A stretch of 64,000 nucleotides of DNA, taken from positions 36,993,545 to 37,057,544 of the forward strand of contig NC_079205.1 in NCBI RefSeq assembly GCF_026745355.1. Reading direction: 5' to 3'. The stretch comes from Beta vulgaris subsp. vulgaris (lineage: Eukaryota; Streptophyta; Magnoliopsida; Caryophyllales; Amaranthaceae). Positions 1 to 9,215 of this stretch are shown in pieces. Position numbers and translations under genes: made by a program. The stretch's first letter is position 1; each line of letters begins with the position of its first letter. Under the pieces are notes generated by a model that saw nothing but the letters and a program-made list of their open reading frames with translations, was not told the origin of the DNA and did no database searches.

Positions 1-712
1 TGAGAGTAGTTTCTGATCTATGTGGTTAGGGTTTATGCTAGGTTTGAATCCTTGAGAGAGAATACTTTTGCTGAGAGAATACTCAAAAATTATCGTGCAA
101 AAGCTTAAGGTTTGAATGCTAGCAGAACTTCTTAAATAAGCCTTTGGTAAGTTAGTGTTACATGATATTATGAGAGTATACTTTCCTCGGAAGTATGGAA
201 ATTATTCCAAGGAAAATATACTCAGTATAATATCATATAACACACTTACCATACTTAAGAAATCTTGCTCACATAACAAACCATGCATCTGTGTATTTTG
301 AAAATCAATTTTACGCGGAAAGAAACTTTCCTAAAATACGAATGCATGAAGTAAATCTTAGAGGACTGGTTCAGATCTGTTCCTAGATTGTTCCAATCAA
401 CCAAGTTTTACTTGTAGTTGTGTATGACAAGTACCCAAAGTTTTTTGTCATCCACAACTACCTCATCTCTCTAGTTTCAAACCTTTATAGTACATTAAAA
501 CCTTTATACCACTTACATTGCATCTAAGACCTAAAAGCTACAACTTGATCTTGGTCTTCATGCAATTCTTCAAGACTTAGCTTCACTAGCTTCGTCTTTC
601 TATCCATTGAACTCGTACTTTGGCACCTACACATGTAAACAGAAGCATGCATGCAATATAGTAGTTCAATGTGGTTTGTCATCATTCAAAACTCAAAATA
701 GGGAACATAACA
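1..712 (-). mobile_element. LTR of a copia-type element inserted in Sirevirus-like copy 1
   Basis: On the minus strand the integrase reading of the neighbouring copia element breaks off after its AKGK segment, and at 712 an unrelated sequence starts with TGTTATGTTCCC. It then runs through a TTTTGA(A)TGATGACAAA motif that I associate with the start of plant copia LTRs. No polypurine tract lies just outside 712, so this is a 5' LTR or a solo LTR, not a 3' LTR. The other end is outside the window or not recognisable, so length and target duplication cannot be checked. The segment is non-coding on both strands and contains the hairpin listed separately. The family assignment is an inference from the terminal dinucleotide and general LTR look. 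Confidence 0.45.
107..286. repeat. Large imperfect inverted repeat (hairpin)
   Basis: The segment 146-192 pairs with 206-250: GGTAAG..GTGTTA.ATGATATTAT on one arm is matched by the reverse complement of the other, ending in TTTCCTCGGAA versus TTTCCTTGGAA around a loop of about 13 nt. A weaker outer stem continues to about 107 and 286 (AGAACTTCTTAA against AGATTTCTTAA). The core stem is about 45 bp with few mismatches. It could be a fold-back MITE lodged in the LTR or a fold that is part of the LTR itself. Confidence 0.65.
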
Positions 713-747
713 CTTACCATCTTCTTTGGTTTAAACGAGGATCTAAC

Positions 748-1290
748 TTATTTTCCTTTCGCACATGTGTCACAAACTTCATGATTTGAGACCCTGATTG
801 TTGGAAGACCAACAACTAAGTCCTTACCACTTAGCTTTTTAAGCAAGGTCATGCTTGCGTGACCACACCTTTTATGCCAAAGGAGTGGTTCGTCTTCTAT
901 CGCACTTAGACAAGTCAGATTGTTCCTATAAACCAGGTTCAGGTCAACAACATAAGTGTTTCCCTTCCTAGTTCCTTCCAGTATCTTAGTACCAGTACTT
1001 ACATCACTTATTGCACAACATTCATTAGTAAACTTCACATTGTTCCCCTTGTCACAGAATTGAGAAATACTAAGTAAATTATGTTTCAAACCCTCAACTA
1101 AAAATACATTATATGTGGAATGTGATTGAGATTTCCCAACCTTACCTACAGCTACTATGTTACCTGTAAGATTGTCTCCAAATGTCACAGTTCCTCCTTC
1201 ATAGACTGAAAGTGAGAGAAATTTGGTTTTGTCTCCTGTCATGTGCTTAGAACAACCGCTATTGAGGTAGCACTGGTTGTTCCCCCTCAC
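748..1290 (-). pseudogene. copia protease and GAG-pre-integrase fragment, catalytic Asp lost
   Basis: The minus-strand translation begins with the copia protease signature, but the catalytic triad reads N-S-G (YLNSGCSKHMTGD) where the family has D-S-G. The Asn codon is at 1261-1263. It continues through the protease fold (LLSIS near the middle) to a GAG-pre-integrase domain with LLWHKRCGHAS and a Cys pair (VCDTCAKGK). A stop replaces the next residue at the start of integrase, and a few codons later the sequence changes to an unrelated LTR. Aspartic protease without its Asp cannot mature the polyprotein. It was joined originally to the gag described next. Confidence 0.85.
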
Positions 1291-1332
1291 TATAGCCTGT
1301 ATCCGGAATAATTAATCAGTGGTAGGAACCCA

Positions 1333-3083
1333 TTATGACTTGGGTTCCACTGTCGGGCTTGGGTTCCTTTCAACTTTCCATACTTGCTTGACTAAGAGAG
1401 TGTTCTTTTCAATATGTTGTTCTCTGGTGGAACAGTTAGATACTAAGTGACCACTATTCCCACAGTAAGAACATATTTTGTTGCTTGGCAGATCAACATA
1501 TTTCTTCCTTTTATTTTTCTTCTTATGATTTAAAGTTAGTCCATTCCTTCCTTCAATTTTATATTTTTGTATCCAGCTAACTAGATCAGGAAATTTTGTT
1601 CTTGAAGATTCTAATTTCCCTTTAAGTACCAAATTTTCATTTAAAACAACATCTTATTCAGATTTCAATTTCTCAAAATTTGTTATGGTATCTCTAGGAG
1701 AACTGGTTTCTTCAGGAACAAACAGTCTTAATTCTGCCATCTCCATATTCAAGAAGTAGTTTTCATTTTTAACCTTTTCAAATGCTTCTTGAATACGTCG
1801 GTTTTCATCAAACACTTCAAAGAACCGTTCCTCAATACCCGAGTTTAAAGTTTTAAACCAGTTTGAATGTTCTTTGGTGACTTCCAAGGCATGCATTCTC
1901 CATATTCTCCTCTCTAATGCAGATTGCCTTGTAATCATCCAAAGTTTCCAAAAGCAATTTAATGAGTTGGTTCTTTTTAAGTTCTAATAACTCTTCTTTA
2001 ATTACATTAATACATACCTTGTTGTTTGGTAAGTCCATCTCGTCATCTGTCTTTGCCATGTGACATAAATGAGTTGTTTCTTCTTTAGGCTATTCATGCT
2101 CCTCGTCAGAGTCGGATTCCCCCTAGGCTGCAATTAAGGCCCTTCTCATTTCAGTTTTTGAGAAAGGCTTTTGCTGTTGCTTCCCTTTCTCCATGTATTT
2201 TCCTTTTCCCTTGTCATTCTCCCAAAGTAGACACTCCTTAATAAAGTGATCAAGACTTCCACATTTATGGCAGCTTAGCTTTGAGGGCTTTCTAGCACTC
2301 TTTCCTTTGTAGTTCCTGTCAAAGAATTTCTTGAACTTTTTCACGATCAATGCAGCTTCCTTATCATCCGTTTCTGAATCATCTTGTTCTTCGGACTTGT
2401 GAGCCAAAGCTTTAGGTCTACTAAGATCAGCCTCATGAGTTCCTAGGTGCAACTCATGAGTTATCAAGTTTCTCAACATTAAATGTCGTGAAGTCCTTGG
2501 TTTCTTGCAAAGCTGTGACTTTCGCCACCCATTTGTCATCCTATGGGAGACTCCTTAGGACTTTTCGAACCTGTTCCTATAGAGTGATAGCCTTTCCTAG
2601 AGAGTCAAGCTCATTGATAATATTGGAGAATCTAGTGAGCATATCATGAACTGGCTCCTTAGGTTTCATCCGGAATAACTCATATCTGTGCATGAGCATA
2701 TCTATCTTTGAGCTCTTGACTTCGCTCATTCCTTCGTGAGTCACCTGTACAAGTTCTTACATTTGCTTGGCTGATTTGCATCCCATGATTCTATTGTGTT
2801 CATGGGGACCAAGACCACAATGGAGAATCTTCTTAGCTAGATTGTTCATATCCATCTTATCGAAGTCATCATTATCATATTTTGATAGAGGTTTAGGAAC
2901 TGACTCGCCTTTTTCATCCTTCTCAGTGACTTTAAAGTCACTGATTTCAATGACTCTCTACACTTGACAATTTTCAGCAAAGATTTCCATACGATTCTTC
3001 CAGTATGGATAATGCTTGTCATTTAACATAGGCAGACGTTGGGTTGAGTAAACTTCGTCTAATCTTTCTCCCGTAGTGTTCAT
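1333..3083 (-). pseudogene. Sirevirus-like gag with two zinc knuckles
   Basis: The minus-strand frame starts at an ATG at 3083, about 50 nt after the PBS, and runs in pieces to about 1333. The N-terminal half matches the copia gag (UBN2-type) pattern, including an YPYWKNRME-like segment and a tract with MKPKEPVHDM and FSNIINELDSL. A first zinc knuckle, CHKCGSLDHFIKEC, lies at about 2225-2270. A Glu/Lys/Leu-rich coiled-coil stretch follows (2059-1654), then a second knuckle, CSYCGNSGHLVSNC, at about 1435-1480. At least four in-frame stops sit where Trp or Gln are expected. Gag would form the virus-like particle and bind the RNA, but this copy is broken. Confidence 0.75.
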
Positions 3084-3132
3084 GATTACAAAGTACTAGC
3101 TCCTTAGTGTTAACTGATTTTGGAGGAACCGG

Positions 3133-3144
3133 GCTCTGGTACCA
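3133..3144 (-). other. Primer binding site (tRNA-iMet type)
   Basis: The minus strand reads TGGTACCAGAGC, one base away from the usual plant copia site TGGTATCAGAGC, and begins 2 nt after the LTR end. Such sites pair with the 3' end of initiator tRNA-Met to prime minus-strand DNA synthesis. Position next to the TG...CA LTR boundary supports the call. Confidence 0.8.
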
Positions 3145-3146
3145 GT

Positions 3147-4246
3147 TGTTAATCTAGTATAAATACTAGATCAACTACAAGAGGGGGGGGGGGTGAATTG
3201 TAGTTGGAGAGATTTTCAAATTTTTTGCGGATAAACTAATTTGAAAGCTAATAAAGATAAATGGCAATAAGGAAGAACACACGAAGATCCTTCTAACAAG
3301 GTTCTCTTCCTCAATTCTTTAGTAAGAAACCTTGCTCTTTTATTTATAATAGTTCTTACAACTTATTATAAATCAATACTCACTTAGTTCCTCTAGGAAC
3401 CAGTTCCCAGTTACCTTGTTCTTCCTGAACACGTGAGTATCCTTACTTGACTTCACTAGAAGTCTTCTCTTTCTCACTCTTGAATACAGGATTTTTGTTC
3501 TCTCAACCCACACTCGAAAAGTATTACAAGAATAACTGCTTGAAGAGTAATAAAACCAAAGTAAACTTCCTTATAAAATATTACAAATAAATCTGGGAAG
3601 CTGTACAAAATTCTGGTTTGTTATTGTGCCATATATAGGAGATCTTCATAAGCTCCTACATTTGCTCCATTACATAGACGTGGGTGTTAGAGGTCACCCA
3701 TGATCTATTCATTGATGCCATAATATCCACGCTAATTTTCCTCCACTAAACCCACGAACATCCAATCACTTTTCCATAGTTTCAGCAGTTGGTTAGTTGT
3801 GCGCTATCTTCTTGGGAAGTTGGTTACTCCTCCAAGATTCTAGGAACTGACTCCCTAGAATATTGGAGCAACATCGTGGCTTTAGCATTCTTCGTAACAA
3901 ACTTCAGCGATTTAGGATTTGTTACGCTCAACGTTAGCCATACAATCTATAAGGAAGTAATAAACACATACTCTTTCTAATAGCATGGATATTATTTTCA
4001 TTCAAAATAATATTCCATGTAATTAGGTTAGCAATTTTATAACACTTAATATTTTGAGCAAATTAAATAATTTATTTAAATAACTTGACTAGATTAAACT
4101 CATAACCATTTCTCCACGAGTTATAAGAAAATAAATTATACTCAAGACAATATGAAAAATTAATTTACACAATTAACTTCCTAGACTCAATTTATTTCCT
4201 AGACTCAATAATAATATTTGTCATCATTAAAACCGTGAATACAACA
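3147..4246 (-). mobile_element. 5' LTR of Sirevirus-like copy 1 (1,100 bp)
   Basis: It begins TGTTAATCTAG and ends ATACAACA on the plus strand, giving TG...CA ends in element orientation. The minus-strand 3' end contains the C-rich run followed by TCTTGTAGTTGATCTAG, a layout seen just before the PBS in plant Sirevirus-like LTRs and shared by the second copy at 50068. A short palindrome, CTAGTATAAATACTAG, sits 4 nt inside the end. A run of eleven or twelve Gs lies at about 3182-3193. No reading frame of note. Confidence 0.75.
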
Positions 4247-4890
4247 TTGTGGAAGACATTCATGAGGATGTGACTCCTATTGTTATTGAACCCAAAAAGT
4301 CAAGTAAAGAGCCTACTCCGATGAAGAGCTACACCCCACCGGTTCCATATCCTCAAAGGTTATCAAAGAAACATTTCAATGACAAATTTGTCAAGTTCCT
4401 TGAGGTGATGAAGGGCTTGCAACTTCACATCTCATTCTCCAAGCTATGGCTCAAATGCCCACTTATGCCAAGTTTCTAAAGGAACTTCTTTCTAACAAGT
4501 CCAAACTTGAAGAAAGTTCCACCATTGCTCTCACCGCCGAAATAAGTGCGGTCCTCCAAAACAAGCTCCCCAAAAAGCTTGAAGATCAGAGGTCCTTCTC
4601 CATACCCTTAAGAATCGGAGATTTGGAGCCAAAGAGAGCATTAGCCGATCTTGGGGCTAGTGTGAGCTCAATGCCCCTCTCTCCATTGCAAAGAAGCTCA
4701 ACTTTGAGCTTAAACCAACAAGAAGAGTGATACAACTATAGCGAACTGCTCGGTTAAAGTACCCGTTGGAGAATTGGAGGATGTTCCGGTGCAAGTTGGG
4801 AGGGTCTTCATTCCTTGTGACTTTGTAGTGATGGAAATGGAAGAAGACTCCAAAGTCCCTCATATTTTGGGAAGGTCGTTCTAAAAAACG
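4247..4890 (+). pseudogene. Athila-type gag C-terminus and protease
   Basis: The plus-strand reading shows PYPQRL, a FVKFLEVMKGL segment, KELLSNKSKLEESS and VLQNKLPKKLED. This is the characteristic gag-protease junction of the Athila/Tat branch of plant Ty3/gypsy elements. The protease motif D-L-G-A-S is present at about 4647-4661 with its Asp. The frame changes at least twice (near 4450 and 4720). It starts abruptly at the LTR border at 4246, so the copia element inserted here. A paralogous copy at 29390-30105 can be aligned through the whole segment. Confidence 0.8.
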
Positions 4891-4896
4891 GCCGGA

Positions 4897-6290
4897 GTGC
4901 TAGACATGAAGAGAGATGTTTTGACATTGAGGATTGGTGATGAGAAGATGGAGTTCGCTTTCAACAAGAACATGAAGGCTCTAATTATGGAAGAAATTCA
5001 TCAAATAGATACTCTTGAGCATGATGTGTTGAACCTAAGGGTTTTGGTTGAAGCAAGAGATCCACTTGAATATGTGTTACTAGGAGAAGATAAAGAGCAA
5101 GAAAGTGAAGCTTGCCATTTTAAAAAAGCAATGGACAAAGCACCAATCTTACCTACCCGTTCTAGCTTTGAGATCGTGGAAGCTTCATTGGAAAAAGAGG
5201 AGAGGACTACGCCTCCTCCCATATGTGAGTTAAAACCTCTTCCTCTTTCTCTGAAATATGTTTTTCTTGGAGATAATGAGACTTATCCCCTGATTGTCAA
5301 TTCTACACTCAATGGCCCTTCTCTTGACAAACTTCTTTGTGTTCTAAAACAACATCAAAGTGCCATTAGGTATACAATTAATGATATCAAGGGTTTAAGT
5401 CCCACATTATGTATGCATAGAATTCATTTGGATGATGGTCAAGCCTCCTCTATTGAGCCTCAAAGACGGCTAAATCCTAACATGAAGGAAGTGGTAAAAA
5501 AGGAAGTTTTGAAACTCCTTGAGGCGGGGATCATCTACCCTATCTCGGATAGTAGGTGGGTTGGCCCCGTTCAAGTTGTCCCGAAAAAAAGGAGAATGAT
5601 CGTCATTAAAAATGACAAAGGTGATCTTATCTCCACAAGATTGGTCACCGGGTGGCGCATGTGCATTGATTATCGTAAATTGAATACGGCCACCCGAAAA
5701 GACCATTTCTCACTCCCTTTTATTGACCAAATGCTTGAGATATTGGCGGGTCATACCCATTTTTGCTTTTTGGATGGTTATTTGGGGTTCTTTCAAATCC
5801 ACATTCATCTCGATGACCAAGAGAAGACTACATTCACATGTCCATTTGGCACATTTGCTTATCGAAGGATGCCATTTGAATTGTGCAATGTTCCTTCTAT
5901 TTTCCAAAGATGTATGACCACCATCGTTTCGGACATGCTTGAATCGACCATAGAAGTCTTCATGGATGACTTATGTGTGGTAGGTTCTTCCTTTGACATT
6001 TGTCCCTCCAATCTTCAAAAAGTTTTGGAGAGATGTCAAAAGATGATTCTCGTTCTTAATTGGGAAAAATGTCATTTTATGGTTGAAGATGGCATAGTCC
6101 TTGGTCATAAAATCTCTTAAAAAGGGATTGAGGTGGATAGAGCTAAAATTAAGGTTATTGAGAAATTACCTCCCCCGACTTCGGTGAAGGGAGTGAGATC
6201 TTTTCTTGGACATGCAGACTTTTATCGCCGTTTTATCAAAGATTTCTTAAAAATCTCAAAGCCTATATCTAATTTTCTTCAAAAAGATAT
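4897..6290 (+). pseudogene. Athila-type reverse transcriptase
   Basis: A single frame from 4897 to 6120 gives the protease C-terminal tail (MKRDVLTLRIGD), a linker and the RT domain. RT motifs visible are a WRMCIDYRKLN block, HFCFLDGYLGFFQI, FGTFAYRRMPF, and the catalytic FMDD at 5959-5970, which here reads FMDDLCVVG. The frame ends with TAA at 6118, but the same frame continues as KGIEVDRAKI and FLGHADFYRRFIKDF to about 6290. The Asp pair needed for catalysis is kept. The downstream stop and the frameshift before RNase H show it is not functional. Confidence 0.85.
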
Positions 6291-6360
6291 ATAATTTAAA
6301 TTTGACAAAGATTGCATGCATGCTTCTTAAACTTAAAAAAAGGCCATAATTTCCGCCCCC

Positions 6361-7065
6361 ATGGTGCAAGCTCTGAATTGGAGCTTGCCTTTTGAATTAA
6401 TGTGTGACGCTAGTGGTAGCGCAGTGGGAGCCGTTTTAGGGCAAAGAAAAGACCGAAAGCTACATGTGATCTATTATGCAAGCAAGACACTTGGTTTCGC
6501 TCAAATAAATTATGCCACCACGGAGAAGGAACTCCTAGCAATCGTGTTGGCTTTTGACAAGTTCTGGCCCTATCTTGTGTGTTCCAAGGTAGTGGTATAC
6601 ATGGATAATGCAGCTATCAAGTACCTCATGGCCAAGAATGATGCCAAACCACAGTTACTTAGGTGGATCCTCATCTTACAAGAGTTTGATATTGAGATCA
6701 AAGACAAGAAGGGCACTAAAAACTCAGTTGTCGACCACCTTTCTCGCCTTCCCATGTGTAATTCACAAGACTTGGACCCTCCTATCAATGATTCTCTCCA
6801 AGATGATTTCCTCTACATCGTAAAGGCCATGTATGCTCCTTGGTTTGCGGATTTTGCAAATCTTCATGCTTGTGGCGTCATACTAGACGACCTTAACTAC
6901 CAACAAAAGAGGAGGTTCATGCATGAAGCCAAGCCCTATGTATGGGAGGACCCATACTTGTTCAAGCGAGGGGTGGATGGTATTTACCGGAGGTGTCTCT
7001 CGAATGATGAGATTGAGGATGTATTAGGGATGTGTCATTCATCACCATGCATGTGGTGGTCTTGT
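6361..7065 (+). pseudogene. Athila-type RNase H and start of integrase
   Basis: The frame 6361-7068 shows RNase H features: [16 protein letters not shown] with the first catalytic Asp, [18 protein letters not shown] with the catalytic Glu, and [12 protein letters not shown]. After DHLSRL comes the linker to integrase, then [21 protein letters not shown], the start of the His-Cys zinc domain. The zinc domain is cut after its first His-containing turn and no integrase core follows on this strand. Downstream lies a palindromic minisatellite and then a minus-strand integrase end from the same lineage. Confidence 0.85.
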
Positions 7066-7084
7066 TAGCTCCCATATGACATGG

Positions 7085-7575
7085 GATGTTTCATTATTTT
7101 TTAGTTCCCGCTCCAAGCCAGCAGCATTCGCTCTGGCTAACCTAAGCGGGTGCTCCAAATTTTTGGAGCGGGAGCTCTGATGCTGCGGCAGATTGCTCCA
7201 AGCCCAAAGCGGGCGCTCCAAAATTTTGGAGCGACAACTCTGATGTTGCGGTATTTTGTGGGGAGCACAGAGCGGGCGCTCCAAAACTTTAGAGCGGGAG
7301 CTCTAATGTTGTGGTATTTTGTGGGGGCTCAGAGCGGACGCTCCAAAGCTTTGGAGCGGGAGCTCTGATGTTGCCATATTTAATGGGGTCTCAGAGCTGG
7401 CGCTCCATCACTTTGGAGCGAGAGCTCTGATCCCCATACTTACCCTTTTTTTCCTTGGCTTCGGGAGTGGTCGGTCCACGAGGTTGGAGCGGGGGCTTCA
7501 ACATTACGGCATTCATTTTTAGATTTGGAGCTAGCGCTCCAATGTTTTGGAGCAGTAGCTCTGAGTCCAATATTA
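7085..7575 (+). repeat. Palindromic 62-bp minisatellite
   Basis: Units start near 7144, 7206, 7269, 7331 and 7393 with a period of 62-63 bp, and degenerate half-units extend to about 7570. Each unit contains the near-perfect palindrome CGCTCCAAAxxTTTGGAGCG followed by GGAGCTCTGATGTTG and a TATTTTGTGGGG tail. The same palindrome in the same orientation returns at 18865-19095 inside an Athila-type LTR. The likeliest origin is the U3 or 3' untranslated part of the minus-strand Athila element that borders it. Several apparent ORFs here are by-products of the repeat. Confidence 0.8.
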
Positions 7576-7777
7576 AGCCAATTTTTCTTTTCCTTTTTCT
7601 ACACACATACACGACAAATCATACATATACCCAGATCACAAAATCACCACAACAAACATGTCAAAAATCATAATAATATGTGTCAAGTCAACATTACAAG
7701 TAAATCAAAACTAAAAAGAAAAGAAAGAAATAAAAGTAGGTGAAAAAAAACGGGTTGTCTCCCGCTAAGCGCTTGTT

Positions 7778-8400
7778 TTAAGTCATTAGCTCGACTACTA
7801 TAAATTTCCAATCATTGATAGGGGAGTAATCTTCAAGTGCCCTTGAATATGCTTCTTGAATGGGTGCACCATTATAATATAGCTTGAGTCTTTGCCCGTT
7901 CACCTTGAACCATCCTTTCGCATCGTTGCAAATCTCGACCACAGCATGTGGGAGTACTTGATGCACGGTGAATGGGTCACTCCACCTTGATTTGAGCTTG
8001 CCCGGAAATAACCTTAACCTCGAATTGATCAAAAGGACTTTGTCACCAATTTTGAATTCCTTTTCATGATTCGTTGATCATGCCAACCCTTTGTTCACTC
8101 TTTATACACCCGGGCACTCTCACAAGCATCCCTCCTAAGCTCCTCAAGCTCATGTATATCAAGCATCCTTCTTTCACCCAAATCTTGGAGGTCAAAATTC
8201 AAAGCCTTGATGGCCCAATAAGCCTTGTGCTCCAACTCCACGGGCAAATAACACGATTTTCCATAGACAAGCTTGTAAAGTTTCATGCCAATAGGGTTTT
8301 GTAAGACTTGCGGTAGGCCCATAATGCATCGTCCAATTTTGAAGACCAATCCTTTCGAGATCGGTTCACCGTCTTCTCCAAAATGAGCTTGACCTCTCTA
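7778..8400 (-). pseudogene. Athila-type integrase C-terminus
   Basis: Minus-strand frames show [12 protein letters not shown] and [10 protein letters not shown] at about 8330-8400, then [20 protein letters not shown] with ELEHKAYWAIKALN, and after a frameshift NSRLRLFPGKLKSRWSDPF with FKVNGQRLK. This is the end of the integrase core and the C-terminal domain of Athila-lineage elements. The catalytic DD region is absent. The fragment abuts a leader and PBS at 8492 with almost the whole gag-pol missing, so a large deletion joined the two element ends. It lies in opposite orientation to the pol remnant at 4247-7065. Confidence 0.8.
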
Positions 8401-8491
8401 TTATAATGAGCTAAATCATTTTTTTGGGGTTTTATAAAGGTTTAACGAATTAGTCTCAAATCTAACAAATTAGCAAATGTTAACCCCTACT

Positions 8492-8509
8492 TCCCCAGCA
8501 ACGGCGCCA
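8492..8509 (-). other. tRNA-Asp primer binding site of an Athila-type element
   Basis: The minus strand reads TGGCGCCGTTGCTGGGGA, differing at one base from the complement of the plant tRNA-Asp 3' end used by Athila/Tat elements. It lies 5 nt inside the LTR end at 8515. A second, more mutated copy is at 26471 on the plus strand. Confidence 0.85.
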
Positions 8510-8514
8510 AAATT

Positions 8515-9215
8515 TGACGGGTCGTTGTACCCTCGCCAAATATAACCTAAACTACCAATGAGAGGGTAAGTATAAGGTCGAATCCACAAGGAAGTAGGGT
8601 TAATCAAAGGCCAATTAGCCAATTAAAATGAGTTAAATCAATTTTTGGGGTTTTATAAAGGTTTAACGATGATTCTAAAATCTAAGTAAACTAAGAAATC
8701 AACAAATTAAATCAACAATCAAGTAAGGGAGGTAAAATAAGTGTGAAAGAACTAGGGAATTCACCAACACTCAATCCAAGAATCCAATCATCAAAACCAA
8801 AGGAAAATAATTGAGGGATTACAAGGGGAAAATCACGCATATAAGAATTCTAATTACTCTCTCGAGCTAATTAGAAGATCTTAATTAGTCACTCATGACC
8901 TATTCTCATGGCATGATCAACTAATCTAGCCAAATCAAGCACAACATGATTATTCGAGCTTCCCTAGACTAAAAAATGCCTATTTTCGTGGAGATCCTAA
9001 TCTAGCAACCAAACTTAGTTTATTCCTAGTTTCATCCTTCGATCCTTCACTAGAAATTCCAAGCAAGTTAAGTGGTGATTAAACACCCAACAAACCAAAT
9101 AAATCAAGTTTGATCAATAAGTTCAACCTCAAAAGTTAACCTCCTAACTTAGATTTAGGATCTAAAGTATAAATAAAGGCTAAATCCTTTCCCCTAGTAA
9201 GAAACTGCTCACATA
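8515..9215 (-). mobile_element. Athila-type LTR, part 1 (interrupted by Helitron)
   Basis: The reverse complement aligns along its length with the plus-strand LTR at about 25745-26465. Shared tracts include TTGGTTGCTAGACTAGGATCT-type sequence, the ATTAGCTCGA block and GATGATTGGATTCTTGGATT. It ends beside the tRNA-Asp PBS. The LTR is broken at 9215 by the Helitron and resumes at 18474. LTRs supply promoter and polyadenylation signals for the element; no coding sequence is present. Confidence 0.8.

Larger units (their letters stand above)
713..4246 (-). mobile_element. Sirevirus-like Ty1/copia element, 5' half (copy 1)
   Basis: Read on the minus strand the order is LTR (4246-3147), primer binding site, gag with a coiled-coil half and two zinc knuckles, protease, then the GAG-pre-integrase domain. 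This is the Ty1/copia order, and the long gag with two separate CX2CX4HX4C knuckles is typical of the plant Sirevirus lineage. Integrase, RT and RNase H are missing because another LTR begins at 712. The right end is set by comparison with a paralogous Athila sequence near 29393, where the same host motif CATTGTGGAAGAC continues without an LTR. Many in-frame stops and a lost protease aspartate show that the copy is dead. Confidence 0.8.

Noticed and set aside
713..722. GTAAGT-like splice donor at the integrase break
   Set aside because: The sequence that follows has LTR features and no acceptor or exon continuation; an insertion border explains it better.
7085..7575. CRISPR-like look of regularly spaced palindromic repeats
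   Set aside because: Units are directly adjacent 62-bp tandem copies with no unique spacers, the host is a plant, and the same repeat occurs inside an LTR.
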